Shown: positions 1 to 5,465, numbered from the stretch's first letter. The stretch is 5,465 nucleotides of DNA from an uncultured Collinsella sp. (GCA_958448375.1 CAUDDU010000078.1:1-5465), one strand, 5' to 3'. Numbers and translations are program-made. The notes: generated by a model not told the origin, from the letters alone.

Positions 1-711
1 ATTGCCGCCGAGGCCGCGGGCGATGGGCTCGACTACGTCTACATCTGCCAGAACAACACCATCTTTGGCACCATGTACCACGGGCTGCCCGATTGCGGCG
101 ATGTGCCGCTGGTCGCCGATGTCTCGAGCTGCTTTCTGTCGCAGCCGCTCGACGTCGAGCGATACGGGCTCATTTACGCCGGCGCGCAGAAAAACGCCGG
201 CGCCGCGGGCGTGACCGTGGTCATCGTGCGCGACGACCTCATCGCCGAAGGCCCCGCCTTTGCGCAGACGCCGCAGTACCTGGACCTCAAGACCCAGGCC
301 GCCAAGGGCTCCATGCTCAACACGCCCAACACCTTTGGCATCTACGTGTGCGGCAAGGTGTTCCATTGGGTGGAGCAGACCGGCGGACTCGCCGCCATGG
401 CCGAGCGCAACTGGGCCAAGGCCAACCTGCTCTATGACCTGCTCGAGCACAGCGAACTGTTCCATAGCACCACGCAGGCCGACAGTCGCTCCATCGCCAA
501 CGTCACCTTCCGCACCGGCAACGCCGAGCTCGATGCGGCCTTTGTCGCAGGCGCGGCCGAACACCAGATTCAAAACGTCAGGGGCCATCGCCTGGTGGGC
601 GGCATGCGCGCCAGCGTCTACAACGCCGTAACCATGGAAGACGTGCAGGCCCTGGCCTCGTACATGAAGGACTTCGAAGCACAGCATAGTTTGAGTCCGC
701 GATCTAACTAG
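1..711 (+). CDS. serC: Phosphoserine aminotransferase, C-terminal part (5' end outside window)
   Basis: This PLP-dependent class V aminotransferase converts 3-phosphohydroxypyruvate and glutamate to phosphoserine and 2-oxoglutarate, step two of cytosolic serine synthesis. The reading frame is open from base 1 and gives 236 residues, so about 130 N-terminal residues of a roughly 360-residue enzyme are missing. The PLP lysine is K64 in the family motif YAGAQKN. The aspartate that contacts the pyridine nitrogen is D40 in VADVSS, and its 24-residue spacing to the lysine equals that of E. coli SerC (D174/K198). The segment NNTIFGT (18-24) matches the NETIDG region of the family. A conserved NTPNTFGIYV segment and the usual small C-terminal domain follow, and the stop is TAG at 709-711. 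The gene lies 69 bases upstream of serA in the same direction, so co-transcription is likely. No internal frameshift is visible. The call is firm from motif order and context. Confidence 0.96.
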   Translation: MAAEAAGDGLDYVYICQNNTIFGTMYHGLPDCGDVPLVADVSSCFLSQPLDVERYGLIYAGAQKNAGAAGVTVVIVRDDLIAEGPAFAQTPQYLDLKTQAAKGSMLNTPNTFGIYVCGKVFHWVEQTGGLAAMAERNWAKANLLYDLLEHSELFHSTTQADSRSIANVTFRTGNAELDAAFVAGAAEHQIQNVRGHRLVGGMRASVYNAVTMEDVQALASYMKDFEAQHSLSPRSN

Positions 712-727
712 CCCGCAACGCGCGGGC
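711..727 (+). other. Short GC hairpin in the serC-serA gap
   Basis: GCCCGC (711-716) pairs with GCGGGC (722-727) around a 5-base loop, starting on the last base of the serC stop codon. No U-run follows, so it is not a convincing terminator. It could protect the upstream message end or slow ribosomes or polymerase between serC and serA, or be chance in GC-rich DNA. Confidence 0.35.
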
Positions 728-780
728 CGACCAGCCACTTCAAACCACCTGTTTAAACCAAACCTGCTAAGGAGTTTTTC

Positions 781-1944
781 ATGCGCAAGATTAAGACCAT
801 CGACGACATCACTAAAGACGGCAAAGTCGAGTTTGGCGAGGGCTACGAGTTTGTGGACACCGCCGAGGAGGCCGACGCCATCCTAATGCGCTCGACCGAC
901 CTGCACGGCTACGAGCTGCCCGAGGGCATCCGCGCCATCGCCCGCTGCGGCGCCGGCGTCAATAACATCCCCGTCGAGGAGTACGCCAAGAAGGGCGTCG
1001 TCGTCTTTAACTCCCCCGGCGCCAACAGCAACGCCGTCAAGGAGCTCGTCCTGGGCATGCTGGTGCTCTCGAGCCGCGGCGTGGTGCAGTCGATGAACTG
1101 GGTGCGCGACAACGCCGACGATCCCGAGATTCAGGTCGACGCCGAGAAGGCCAAGAAGGCCTTTGTGGGCCGCGAGCTCAAGGGCAAGCGCATCGGCGTC
1201 ATCGGTCTGGGCAACGTGGGATCCAAGGTCGCCAACGCCTGCGTCGACCTGGGCATGGACGTCTACGGCTACGATCCGTTCATTTCCGTCGAGCACGCAT
1301 GGGTGCTGAGCCGCGAGGTGCAGCGCGTGGGCACGCTCGAGGATCTGTGCCGCGGCTGCGACTACCTCACCGTGCACGTACCCAGCAAGGCCGACACCAT
1401 CGGCATGATCAGCACCGAGCAGATTAACCTGCTGGCGCCCGACGCCGTGCTCATCAACTACGCGCGCGAAACCATCATTGACGAGGACGCCGTCGACGCT
1501 GCCCTGCGTGAGGGCAAGCTGAGCTGGTTTAGCTGCGACTTTGCCACGCCCAAGACCGTCAAGATGCCCAACACGTTTATCACCACGCACTCGGGCGCCG
1601 GCACTGGCGAGGCCGAGGCCAACTGCGCCGACATGGCCATCAGCGAGCCCAAGGATTACCTGGAGAACGGCAACATCGCGCACAGCGTCAACTACCCCGC
1701 CTGCAGCATGGGCAAGGCGCGCGCCGCAAGCCGCATCGCCTGTCTGCATGCCAACGTGCCCAACATGATCGGCCAAATCACGGCCATCCTGGCCAAGGAC
1801 AATGCCAACGTGCAGCGTATGACCAACGAGTCCGCTGGCGAGAACGCCTACACCATGTTCGACACCGACGAGCACCTGGACAGCAGCACCATCGAGGCGC
1901 TCAAGCAAATTCCGTCGATGTATCGCGTGCGCGTGATCAAATAG
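781..1944 (+). CDS. serA: D-3-phosphoglycerate dehydrogenase with C-terminal ACT domain
   Basis: This enzyme oxidises 3-phosphoglycerate to 3-phosphohydroxypyruvate with NAD+, the first committed step of serine synthesis. The start is set by AAGGAG (769-774), six bases before ATG. At 387 residues it matches the short, single-ACT PGDH subfamily. The N-terminal half shows the family segment CGAGVNNIP and NSPGANSNAVKELV. The NAD-binding Rossmann motif GLGNVG is at 142-147, with the acidic D165 at the end of the second strand (YGYDP). The catalytic arginine is R229 (NYAR) and the catalytic histidine H270 (TTHSGAGT). The ACT domain covers about 318-387; H323 and N325 match the HxN serine-contact positions of E. 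coli SerA, suggesting feedback inhibition by serine. Oddities: R229 is followed by E-T instead of the usual G-G, the position 29 residues after R229 is lysine (K258) instead of the catalytic glutamate seen in E. coli, and the histidine is not preceded by proline. A related 2-hydroxyacid dehydrogenase activity is possible, but position after serC supports PGDH. Confidence 0.94.
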   Translation: MRKIKTIDDITKDGKVEFGEGYEFVDTAEEADAILMRSTDLHGYELPEGIRAIARCGAGVNNIPVEEYAKKGVVVFNSPGANSNAVKELVLGMLVLSSRGVVQSMNWVRDNADDPEIQVDAEKAKKAFVGRELKGKRIGVIGLGNVGSKVANACVDLGMDVYGYDPFISVEHAWVLSREVQRVGTLEDLCRGCDYLTVHVPSKADTIGMISTEQINLLAPDAVLINYARETIIDEDAVDAALREGKLSWFSCDFATPKTVKMPNTFITTHSGAGTGEAEANCADMAISEPKDYLENGNIAHSVNYPACSMGKARAASRIACLHANVPNMIGQITAILAKDNANVQRMTNESAGENAYTMFDTDEHLDSSTIEALKQIPSMYRVRVIK

Positions 1945-1984
1945 CGCCGGCGCCAAGCCTGCCAGGCAGACCATGAAGCCCATT

Positions 1985-2017
1985 CGGCCCCCGTTTTCAC
2001 GAAACGGGGGCCGATTT
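1985..2017 (+). terminator. Rho-independent-type terminator of serC-serA
   Basis: A perfect 12-bp stem, CGGCCCCCGTTT (1985-1996) with AAACGGGGGCCG (2002-2013), encloses a 5-base loop and can be extended by a T-A pair (1984/2014). The trailing ATTTCGTT is only moderately T-rich, so termination may be incomplete, but the stem is very stable and lies 40 bases after the serA stop. Confidence 0.8.
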
Positions 2018-2054
2018 CGTTGCTCCGGCTGGTTTTGAAAATGCTACCCATAAT

Positions 2055-2197
2055 AAGTTTTTTCGGATAATCGACAGTGAGGCCCTAGTCGCTAAGCACA
2101 ACTGCTTTTACAAACAGCTTTATCAGGGGTTTTAGTAGGTAAAAATCGATCTCTATATGCCAAACTAAAGTTGACTGTCCATTTTCCGAAATAACTT
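2055..2197. repeat. Imperfect 24-bp inverted repeat, arms 2055-2078 and 2174-2197
   Basis: The left arm runs AAGTTTTTTCGG then ATAATCGACAGT; the right arm, read on the other strand, differs at only three of 24 positions. The arms are separated by 95 bases, too far apart for a simple terminator. The arrangement would fit ends of a small non-autonomous element, a recombinase or protein binding pair, or a long-range RNA structure. No transposase lies between the arms. Confidence 0.75.
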
Positions 2198-2262
2198 GCT
2201 CTAGGTAGCACTTTTCAAGCCAATTCCAAGGAGCAATTGAAGGCTATTCGCAACTAAAACCC
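2127..2262. repeat. 10-bp inverted repeat, arms 2127-2136 and 2253-2262
   Basis: GGGTTTTAGT (2127-2136) is the exact reverse complement of ACTAAAACCC (2253-2262). The left arm lies inside the larger inverted repeat and the right arm outside it, giving an A-B-A'-B' order that cannot form as nested stems. A 10-bp match in this span is uncommon but could be chance. Confidence 0.45.
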
Positions 2263-2293
2263 TAGCTTCCGCGACCGTTTTCCACCCGCGCGG

Positions 2294-3343
2294 TTACATT
2301 CCCGCCCAATCGATAAAAATCTCCTCACGAAGTCGCCGTTCGAGCTCCTGCTGCCGCGACGTCTTGTCTTTCAACGGCACATCGAGATAGGACATGATGA
2401 GTTCCATCACCACGCGGAAGGCATCGGAGTCGACTAGCTGACCATAGGTCATCAGAACGACGGGATATCCCATCGTCTGAAGGGCCGTCGTTCGATCGGA
2501 GTCCGAGATCTTGGATTCTATGGATCCGTGAATGGCTTTACCTTGACATTCAACCAGGCACTCCCGGCTGCCGTCCTTATTTGACAGCAAGATATCGGCG
2601 TAGCGCCTATCAAGCCCCGAAATCAGGCGGGCGCTGCGCGTCATGCGAATCTCAACATTATTGGTAAGGCGCAGCCCTTCGCCGCCGCGCAGCCTCGAAA
2701 GGCCAAACAGCATCGAAGCTTGGACCTCAAGCGGCGATGCCACAACCCCCGTAATGCATTTCGCGGCACGTGTGAATGATTTAGCACCGCGGAGTCCCTG
2801 AATCTTATTGGCGAACTGCGTAAGGTCAGAGAGCTCGATCAAGGGAGGTCGTTTCCACAAGTCCGTTGGATTCCCCGAGGCATCCTTTACGTTTTCCCAG
2901 CCCGACCGTGCGTCACCCCACCGGCTCCCATATGCCTGCTCAAGCGCCAACTTTACTTGAGGTGCAATCTTGCACACGGCAAAGGTGCCGCACATCTCAT
3001 ACATGCACATGATCAGACGCTCGTTTGAGACCGAGGAAGCCAAGGTCAGCAGCGTAAAGAGCGGGGACGCGGCATCAAGGCCAAACTCTGTCTGCCGCAC
3101 GGAGCCAAACGGCCTCTCCCCATTCCAAACATGCCTGACAATGCGATCGCCCTTACGTCCGCAGCTGCCCTGTGCCAACACGTGTAACGGGGTGCCCAGG
3201 AAATGTTTGACGAGCGGATGCTCACAAAGACGTTCCCTGCGCGGATCGTCCACAGAATCGGGCAGGTCCGGCATTATTGCCAAAACCTGTGGAGGTATCC
3301 GGTGATACCGAAAGGCAGATATGTCGCACAGCATGTCGTCCAT
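2294..3343 (-). CDS. Uncharacterised protein with DUF559/Vsr-like PD-(D/E)XK nuclease domain
   Basis: A 349-residue protein that I cannot name. It resembles a hypothetical family common in Coriobacteriia: an N-terminal segment with DISAFRYHRIPPQ (7-19), a middle block ASPLFTLLTLAS (92-103) leading into YEMCGTFAV (115-123), then RPPL (165-168) and ASPLEVQASMLFGLS (202-216). The C-terminal part (about 245-310) looks like the DUF559/Vsr-like endonuclease fold: D250 (ADILL), E265 and Q267 in VECQG, H272, then D283/R284 and GYPVVLMTYGQL. E-x-Q in place of E-x-D/K keeps a plausible metal site. There is no signal peptide or membrane segment. The start is uncertain: M at 3343 is chosen because recognisable family sequence begins just after it; M at 3334 would give 346 residues. 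A longer in-frame version starting at 3658 would run antisense through the M20 remnant and is unlikely. No good ribosome site is visible. Base composition is less GC-rich than its neighbours, suggesting transfer. Restriction, repair or defence roles are inference only. Confidence 0.78.
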   Translation of the reverse strand: MDDMLCDISAFRYHRIPPQVLAIMPDLPDSVDDPRRERLCEHPLVKHFLGTPLHVLAQGSCGRKGDRIVRHVWNGERPFGSVRQTEFGLDAASPLFTLLTLASSVSNERLIMCMYEMCGTFAVCKIAPQVKLALEQAYGSRWGDARSGWENVKDASGNPTDLWKRPPLIELSDLTQFANKIQGLRGAKSFTRAAKCITGVVASPLEVQASMLFGLSRLRGGEGLRLTNNVEIRMTRSARLISGLDRRYADILLSNKDGSRECLVECQGKAIHGSIESKISDSDRTTALQTMGYPVVLMTYGQLVDSDAFRVVMELIMSYLDVPLKDKTSRQQELERRLREEIFIDWAGM

Positions 3344-3496
3344 GAAAGGTACGTACCCACCGCGTCGTTTGTAAACCCGCCCGGACGGCAAACGCGATGG
3401 CTCGGCCTGCGAACGGTAAATGCTGCTACGTGCACGTCGCGAATCTGCAGGTGACTTACAATCGGTTTGCAAAGCAAACTGATTCTGAGGTTTCAT
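3344..3496. other. Upstream region of the nuclease-like gene, with small palindromes
   Basis: This 153-base stretch lies between the divergent nuclease-like gene (minus) and the M20 remnant (plus). It holds two perfect 10-bp palindromes, GGTACGTACC (3348-3357, four bases before the chosen minus-strand start codon) and ACGTGCACGT (3428-3437), plus the hairpin at 3460-3484. I cannot assign clear -35/-10 boxes. The minus reading frame stays open through it, so part may be coding if translation starts further upstream. Confidence 0.45.
3460..3484. repeat. Hairpin at the junction with the M20 remnant
   Basis: ATCGGTTTGC (3461-3470) pairs with GCAAACTGAT (3474-3483) around AAA, with one G-T mismatch, plus an outer A-T pair. 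It sits about a dozen bases before recognisable M20 coding sequence begins and upstream of the divergent gene. It may be an operator, an attenuator-like structure in the minus-strand leader, or a scar of the rearrangement. Confidence 0.5.
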
Positions 3497-3978
3497 ATGG
3501 TTGATGATGACGAGGGCGGCTATCGCCCCTTTGTCGTGCCCGACCACGCCAAGGTCTGGGTCGACATGCGCCTGACGCCGCCGACCGATACGGCCGCCGC
3601 GATCAACATGGTCGAGCAGGCCGCTGCCGCCGCCGAGGCCGCGGTTCCCGGTTGCCATGACAGTTTCGCCGTGACGGGCGATCGCCCCGCCATCGAGCGC
3701 GACCCGAACTCTCCCCTTCTAGCTGCGCTCAAGCGCGCCGCCGATGACGTGACGGACGCGGACACGACCGTCGGCTTCTTTACCGGCTGCACCGATACCG
3801 CCGTCATTGCCGGCAAGACGGGTAACCGCAATTGCATGAGCTACGGCCCCGGCTCGTTGGTGCTCGCGCATAAGCCCAACGAGCCGGGGCCCATGCCGAT
3901 ATCGTTCGCTGCCAGAACGTGCTCATCGCGCTTGTTGACAACACGCTCTGGGACGCAAGCGTCCAAGTTGGGGCATAA
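3497..3978 (+). pseudogene. C-terminal remnant of an M20-family metallopeptidase (ArgE/DapE/CPG2-like), frameshifted
   Basis: Intact M20 peptidases are zinc enzymes of about 400-470 residues that remove acyl or amino-acid groups. Only the last third or so is here. Recognisable sequence starts at about 3497 with DDDEGGYRPFVVPDHAKVWV and continues through the dimerisation-domain strand VDMRLTPPTD, GDRPAIERDPNSPLL, TGCTDTAVIAGKTGNRNCMS and YGPGSLVLAHKPNE, where the histidine (residue 125 from 3497) corresponds to the C-terminal zinc ligand. The N-terminal catalytic half with the other metal ligands is absent. After NEPGP the frame breaks at about 3886-3892; one base fewer restores family sequence in the next frame (HADIVRCQNVLIALVDNTLWD) to a TAA at 3976-3978. 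In the unshifted frame the reading continues as unrelated sequence to 4009. The remnant keeps the high-GC codon use of the host, so decay looks recent. Function as a peptidase is not possible from this fragment. Confidence 0.85.
3845..3891 (+). repeat. Perfect 16-bp inverted repeat inside the M20 remnant
   Basis: GGCCCCGGCTCGTTGG (3845-3860) is the exact reverse complement of CCAACGAGCCGGGGCC (3876-3891), separated by 15 bases. GCT/AGC (3862-3864/3873-3875) can add three more pairs past a bulged T. Such a stem in coding sequence is unusual, and its right arm ends at the point where the reading frame is lost. There is no T-run, so it is not a standard terminator. Confidence 0.9.
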
Positions 3979-4017
3979 TAAGCCGCGAACAAACCGACTC
4001 GCGCGTTAGGACCGCCC

Positions 4018-4698
4018 ATGAAAGCACTTCCGTTTCCCTGCATCCGCCCAGCTCAGGACCGCGTGCTCGAAGCGCTGCCGCAGATGGGCGGTATCCTGAG
4101 CAGCAACGACGCCCTGCGCGACGCCATCGCCGACGGGCTTATGCTCAAAGATCCGGGCGCGGCGTATTACGCGTACGAATGCTCCGGAGAGCCGGGGCGC
4201 GTGACGGGCGTTGTGGCGATTTGCCCGGTCGGCGTGCTGGCGTGCGACGACGCGCCCTCCGCGGGTACAGCTGCAGCCGCCCGTGCAATCGCCGCGCTTA
4301 AGGTGCAGCCCCGCCCTGTAACGCTCGTCTACGAAGCATCACCCGTCATGGATATCATCCTCGGCGCCGCCAAAGAGGGCGCGTCGCTCTATGCCGTCAC
4401 CGACCCCGCCGGCATTACGCACCGCGTGTGGGAGGTCAAGCGCGAGGACGCCGTTGCCGCCATCCGCGCTATGCTCGAACAAGCACCGGAGCCGGCACAG
4501 GCCGACGACCCCGCCTATGCTGCCGCGCTAGCAGGGGCGGCGCAGCTCCTGGCAGACGAGGCCCGCACAGCCGGCACCTACACGGGCAAAGAGCCGTTCA
4601 ACTTTACCGTTGCCGCGTTATTCCCCGCCGCACAGGCCGCCGGCGGCGCACCGCAGGTTCCGACGGGTCTGCTCACGCACCAAGTCGCGCGGTTCTAG
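4018..4698 (+). CDS. Short, degenerate DUF1015-family protein
   Basis: A 226-residue protein of the DUF1015 family, whose biochemical role I do not know; members are often found next to serC/serA. The start is supported by TAGGA (4007-4011), six bases before ATG. Family-like segments in order are LPFPCIRPA near the N-terminus, a YYAYECSGEPGRVTGVVA strand, RPVTLVYEA, YAVTDPAGITHRVWEV, and YTGKEPFNFTVAALFPA near the end. Typical members are about 400 residues and carry a HE-T/KE-DR region and an ADGHHR signature. Here the first is replaced by an alanine-rich stretch and the second reads ADDPAY (162-167), so the presumed active-site residues are missing. The frame is intact and codon use matches the host, so this is more likely a reduced lineage-specific form than a fresh pseudogene. 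It lies downstream of the M20 remnant and is separated from serA by the accessory segment. Confidence 0.72.
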   Translation: MKALPFPCIRPAQDRVLEALPQMGGILSSNDALRDAIADGLMLKDPGAAYYAYECSGEPGRVTGVVAICPVGVLACDDAPSAGTAAAARAIAALKVQPRPVTLVYEASPVMDIILGAAKEGASLYAVTDPAGITHRVWEVKREDAVAAIRAMLEQAPEPAQADDPAYAAALAGAAQLLADEARTAGTYTGKEPFNFTVAALFPAAQAAGGAPQVPTGLLTHQVARF

Positions 4699-4743
4699 CA
4701 AGACCAGACCGCGCAGCACAAAAATCGGCAGCTCAACAAACAG

Positions 4744-4784
4744 GGGGCGGAGATGCAGCAGGTACATGCATCTCCGCCCCTTTT
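4744..4784. terminator. Bidirectional terminator between convergent genes
   Basis: A perfect 14-bp stem, GGGGCGGAGATGCA (4744-4757) with TGCATCTCCGCCCC (4767-4780), has a 9-base loop. On the plus strand TTTT (4781-4784) follows; on the minus strand the stem is followed by TGTTTGTT. It lies 45 bases after the DUF1015 stop and about the same distance beyond the stop of the convergent phosphatase gene, so it probably serves both. Confidence 0.9.
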
Positions 4785-4827
4785 GCGTCGAGAAGTTATG
4801 CCGGCGACCCGAGCCGACACGCTCGCG

Positions 4828-5463
4828 TTATCCGCGCTGCGGACCTGCAGTAGCCACAAGCGGTTCAAGGCCCAGCTCGCGTGCGTAATCCTCCTGCGTA
4901 AAAATCTCAATCAGCTCAAACGTGTCGGATTCGTCGTCAAACGCAAAGTGCAGCACCGAGCAGTTGCCCGGCACACGGTCGCGCTCGTCTGCCGCCGCGC
5001 CCTTCACGTGGTCCATGAACTCCTTGATGGCCGATCCGTGGCTTACCGCAAGCACGCACGTATGGTCCGGACGCTGCATAAGCTCGGTCAACGTCGCCAC
5101 CATGCGCTCGCGCACCTGCATCTGGCCCTCGCCGCCAAACTGGCGATAGAAGTCGCGCCATGGGCGCTCGGGCATGAGCATCACGCGCTCGGCCTCAAAG
5201 TCGCCAAAGAACCACTCACGCAGGCCGTCCAGGCGCTCGTACGCCAAGCCCGGCCACAAGTTGGCGATAGTCTGCTCGGTGCGATGAAGCGTGGAGGTGT
5301 AGGCATGATCGGGCTCAATGCCGCGCGCACGTAAAAACATGCCGGCGCGCGCCGCCTGGTCGCAACCCAACTGCGTGAGCGGCGAGTCACTCCACCCCTG
5401 AATGATACGCTTAAGGTTGAATATCGTCTGTCCATGACGGACCAGATACAGATCTTTATTCAT
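4828..5463 (-). CDS. Histidine phosphatase family protein (phosphoglycerate-mutase-like)
   Basis: A complete 211-residue cytosolic member of the histidine phosphatase superfamily, which hydrolyses or transfers phosphate through a phospho-histidine. The N-terminal LVRHGQT gives R9 and the nucleophile H10. GWSDSPLTQLG (23-33) is the usual substrate-loop segment. R61 (STLHRTEQT) is the second phosphate-binding arginine, E83 (LREWFFGDFE) the likely proton donor, and H142 (AVSHGSAIKEF) the second catalytic histidine, so the enzyme should be active. Length fits phosphatase-type members; it lacks the longer insert typical of the glycolytic cofactor-dependent mutase. The start ATG at 5461-5463 places RHG at residues 9-11, normal for the family. 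The upstream promoter and ribosome site are outside the window. The substrate cannot be read from sequence. Some relatives dephosphorylate phosphoserine, but the gene is convergent with, and not in an operon with, serC-serA. Confidence 0.93.
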   Translation of the reverse strand: MNKDLYLVRHGQTIFNLKRIIQGWSDSPLTQLGCDQAARAGMFLRARGIEPDHAYTSTLHRTEQTIANLWPGLAYERLDGLREWFFGDFEAERVMLMPERPWRDFYRQFGGEGQMQVRERMVATLTELMQRPDHTCVLAVSHGSAIKEFMDHVKGAAADERDRVPGNCSVLHFAFDDESDTFELIEIFTQEDYARELGLEPLVATAGPQRG

Positions 5464-5465
5464 AG

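Larger units (their letters stand above)
2014..2293. other. AT-richer non-coding segment between convergent genes
   Basis: About 280 bases with no credible open reading frame and visibly lower GC than the flanks. It separates the end of serA (plus) from the end of the nuclease-like gene (minus), so it is a convergent intergenic region. It contains two interleaved inverted repeats, listed separately. No M20-peptidase coding sequence that would supply the missing part of the downstream remnant is recognisable here, nor a tRNA or a transposase. A weak 5-bp CCGCG/CGCGG pairing (2269-2273/2289-2293) follows the minus-strand stop, but without a T-run on that strand. Confidence 0.7.

Noticed and set aside
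883..1983. A 366-codon open frame on the minus strand opposite serA
   Set aside because: It is the antisense shadow of a high-GC gene: low-complexity G/A/V/H/D-rich translation with no family motif, whereas the plus strand encodes an unmistakable PGDH.
3344..3658. N-terminal extension of the nuclease-like gene to a 454-residue protein
   Set aside because: Much of the extension is antisense to the M20 remnant, reads as low-complexity Gly/Arg/Asp sequence, and has no ribosome site at its start.
3951..3964. Small GGACGC/GCGTCC stem before the M20 remnant stop
   Set aside because: Only five to six pairs, within former coding sequence, with no T-run; expected by chance in GC-rich codons.
3935..3979. 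TTGACA (3935-3940) and CATAAT (3974-3979) as a promoter for the DUF1015 gene
   Set aside because: The spacing is 33 bases, far from the usual 16-18, and TTGACA is explained by conserved Val-Asp-Asn codons in the M20 remnant. CATAAT alone with a poor -35 is too weak to call.
4428..4888. Overlapping open frames in other phases across the end of the DUF1015 gene and the terminator
   Set aside because: Arg/Ala/Pro-rich shadow translations that run through the 14-bp terminator stem and have no start signal.
4753..5334. A 193-codon plus-strand frame opposite the histidine phosphatase
   Set aside because: It is antisense to a complete gene with the full RHG/R/E/H catalytic set and begins inside the terminator stem.

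Overview
The window looks like the chromosome of a high-GC Coriobacteriia gut bacterium, most likely Collinsella or a close relative. This rests on codon usage, the protein style, and a nuclease-like hypothetical protein of a type I associate with Coriobacteriia; no rRNA or marker gene confirms it.

Layout, left to right. Bases 1-711 hold the C-terminal two thirds of phosphoserine aminotransferase (serC), followed after 69 bases by a complete 387-residue D-3-phosphoglycerate dehydrogenase with an ACT domain (serA, 781-1944). Together they carry out the first two steps of serine synthesis, and a strong hairpin (1985-2013) closes the unit. Bases 2014-2293 are an AT-richer non-coding stretch with a long imperfect inverted repeat and a second, interleaved one. 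On the minus strand, 2294-3343 encodes a protein with a DUF559/Vsr-like (PD-(D/E)XK) C-terminal domain. Back to back with it, 3497-3978 is the C-terminal remnant of an M20 metallopeptidase that has lost its catalytic N-terminal half and carries a frameshift. Bases 4018-4698 encode a short DUF1015-family protein lacking the family's signature motifs. A perfect 14-bp bidirectional terminator (4744-4780) separates it from a convergent, complete histidine-phosphatase gene (4828-5463, minus).

How it fits together. serC-serA-DUF1015 is a gene order I recall from other Gram-positive anaerobes. The 2.0-2.6 kb between serA and DUF1015 (AT-rich repeat region, nuclease-like gene, M20 remnant) therefore looks like inserted or rearranged accessory DNA, and a 9-bp direct repeat (CATAATAAG) lies near each edge.

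The most striking observation is in the M20 remnant. The frameshift sits at the edge of a perfect 16-bp inverted repeat, and the family-atypical residues and the one-base loss can both be explained by one arm having been copied from the other (a quasipalindrome-templated mutation). I do not see a clear new multi-gene system. The best candidates for novelty are the repeat-flanked nuclease-like cassette and this mutation scar.
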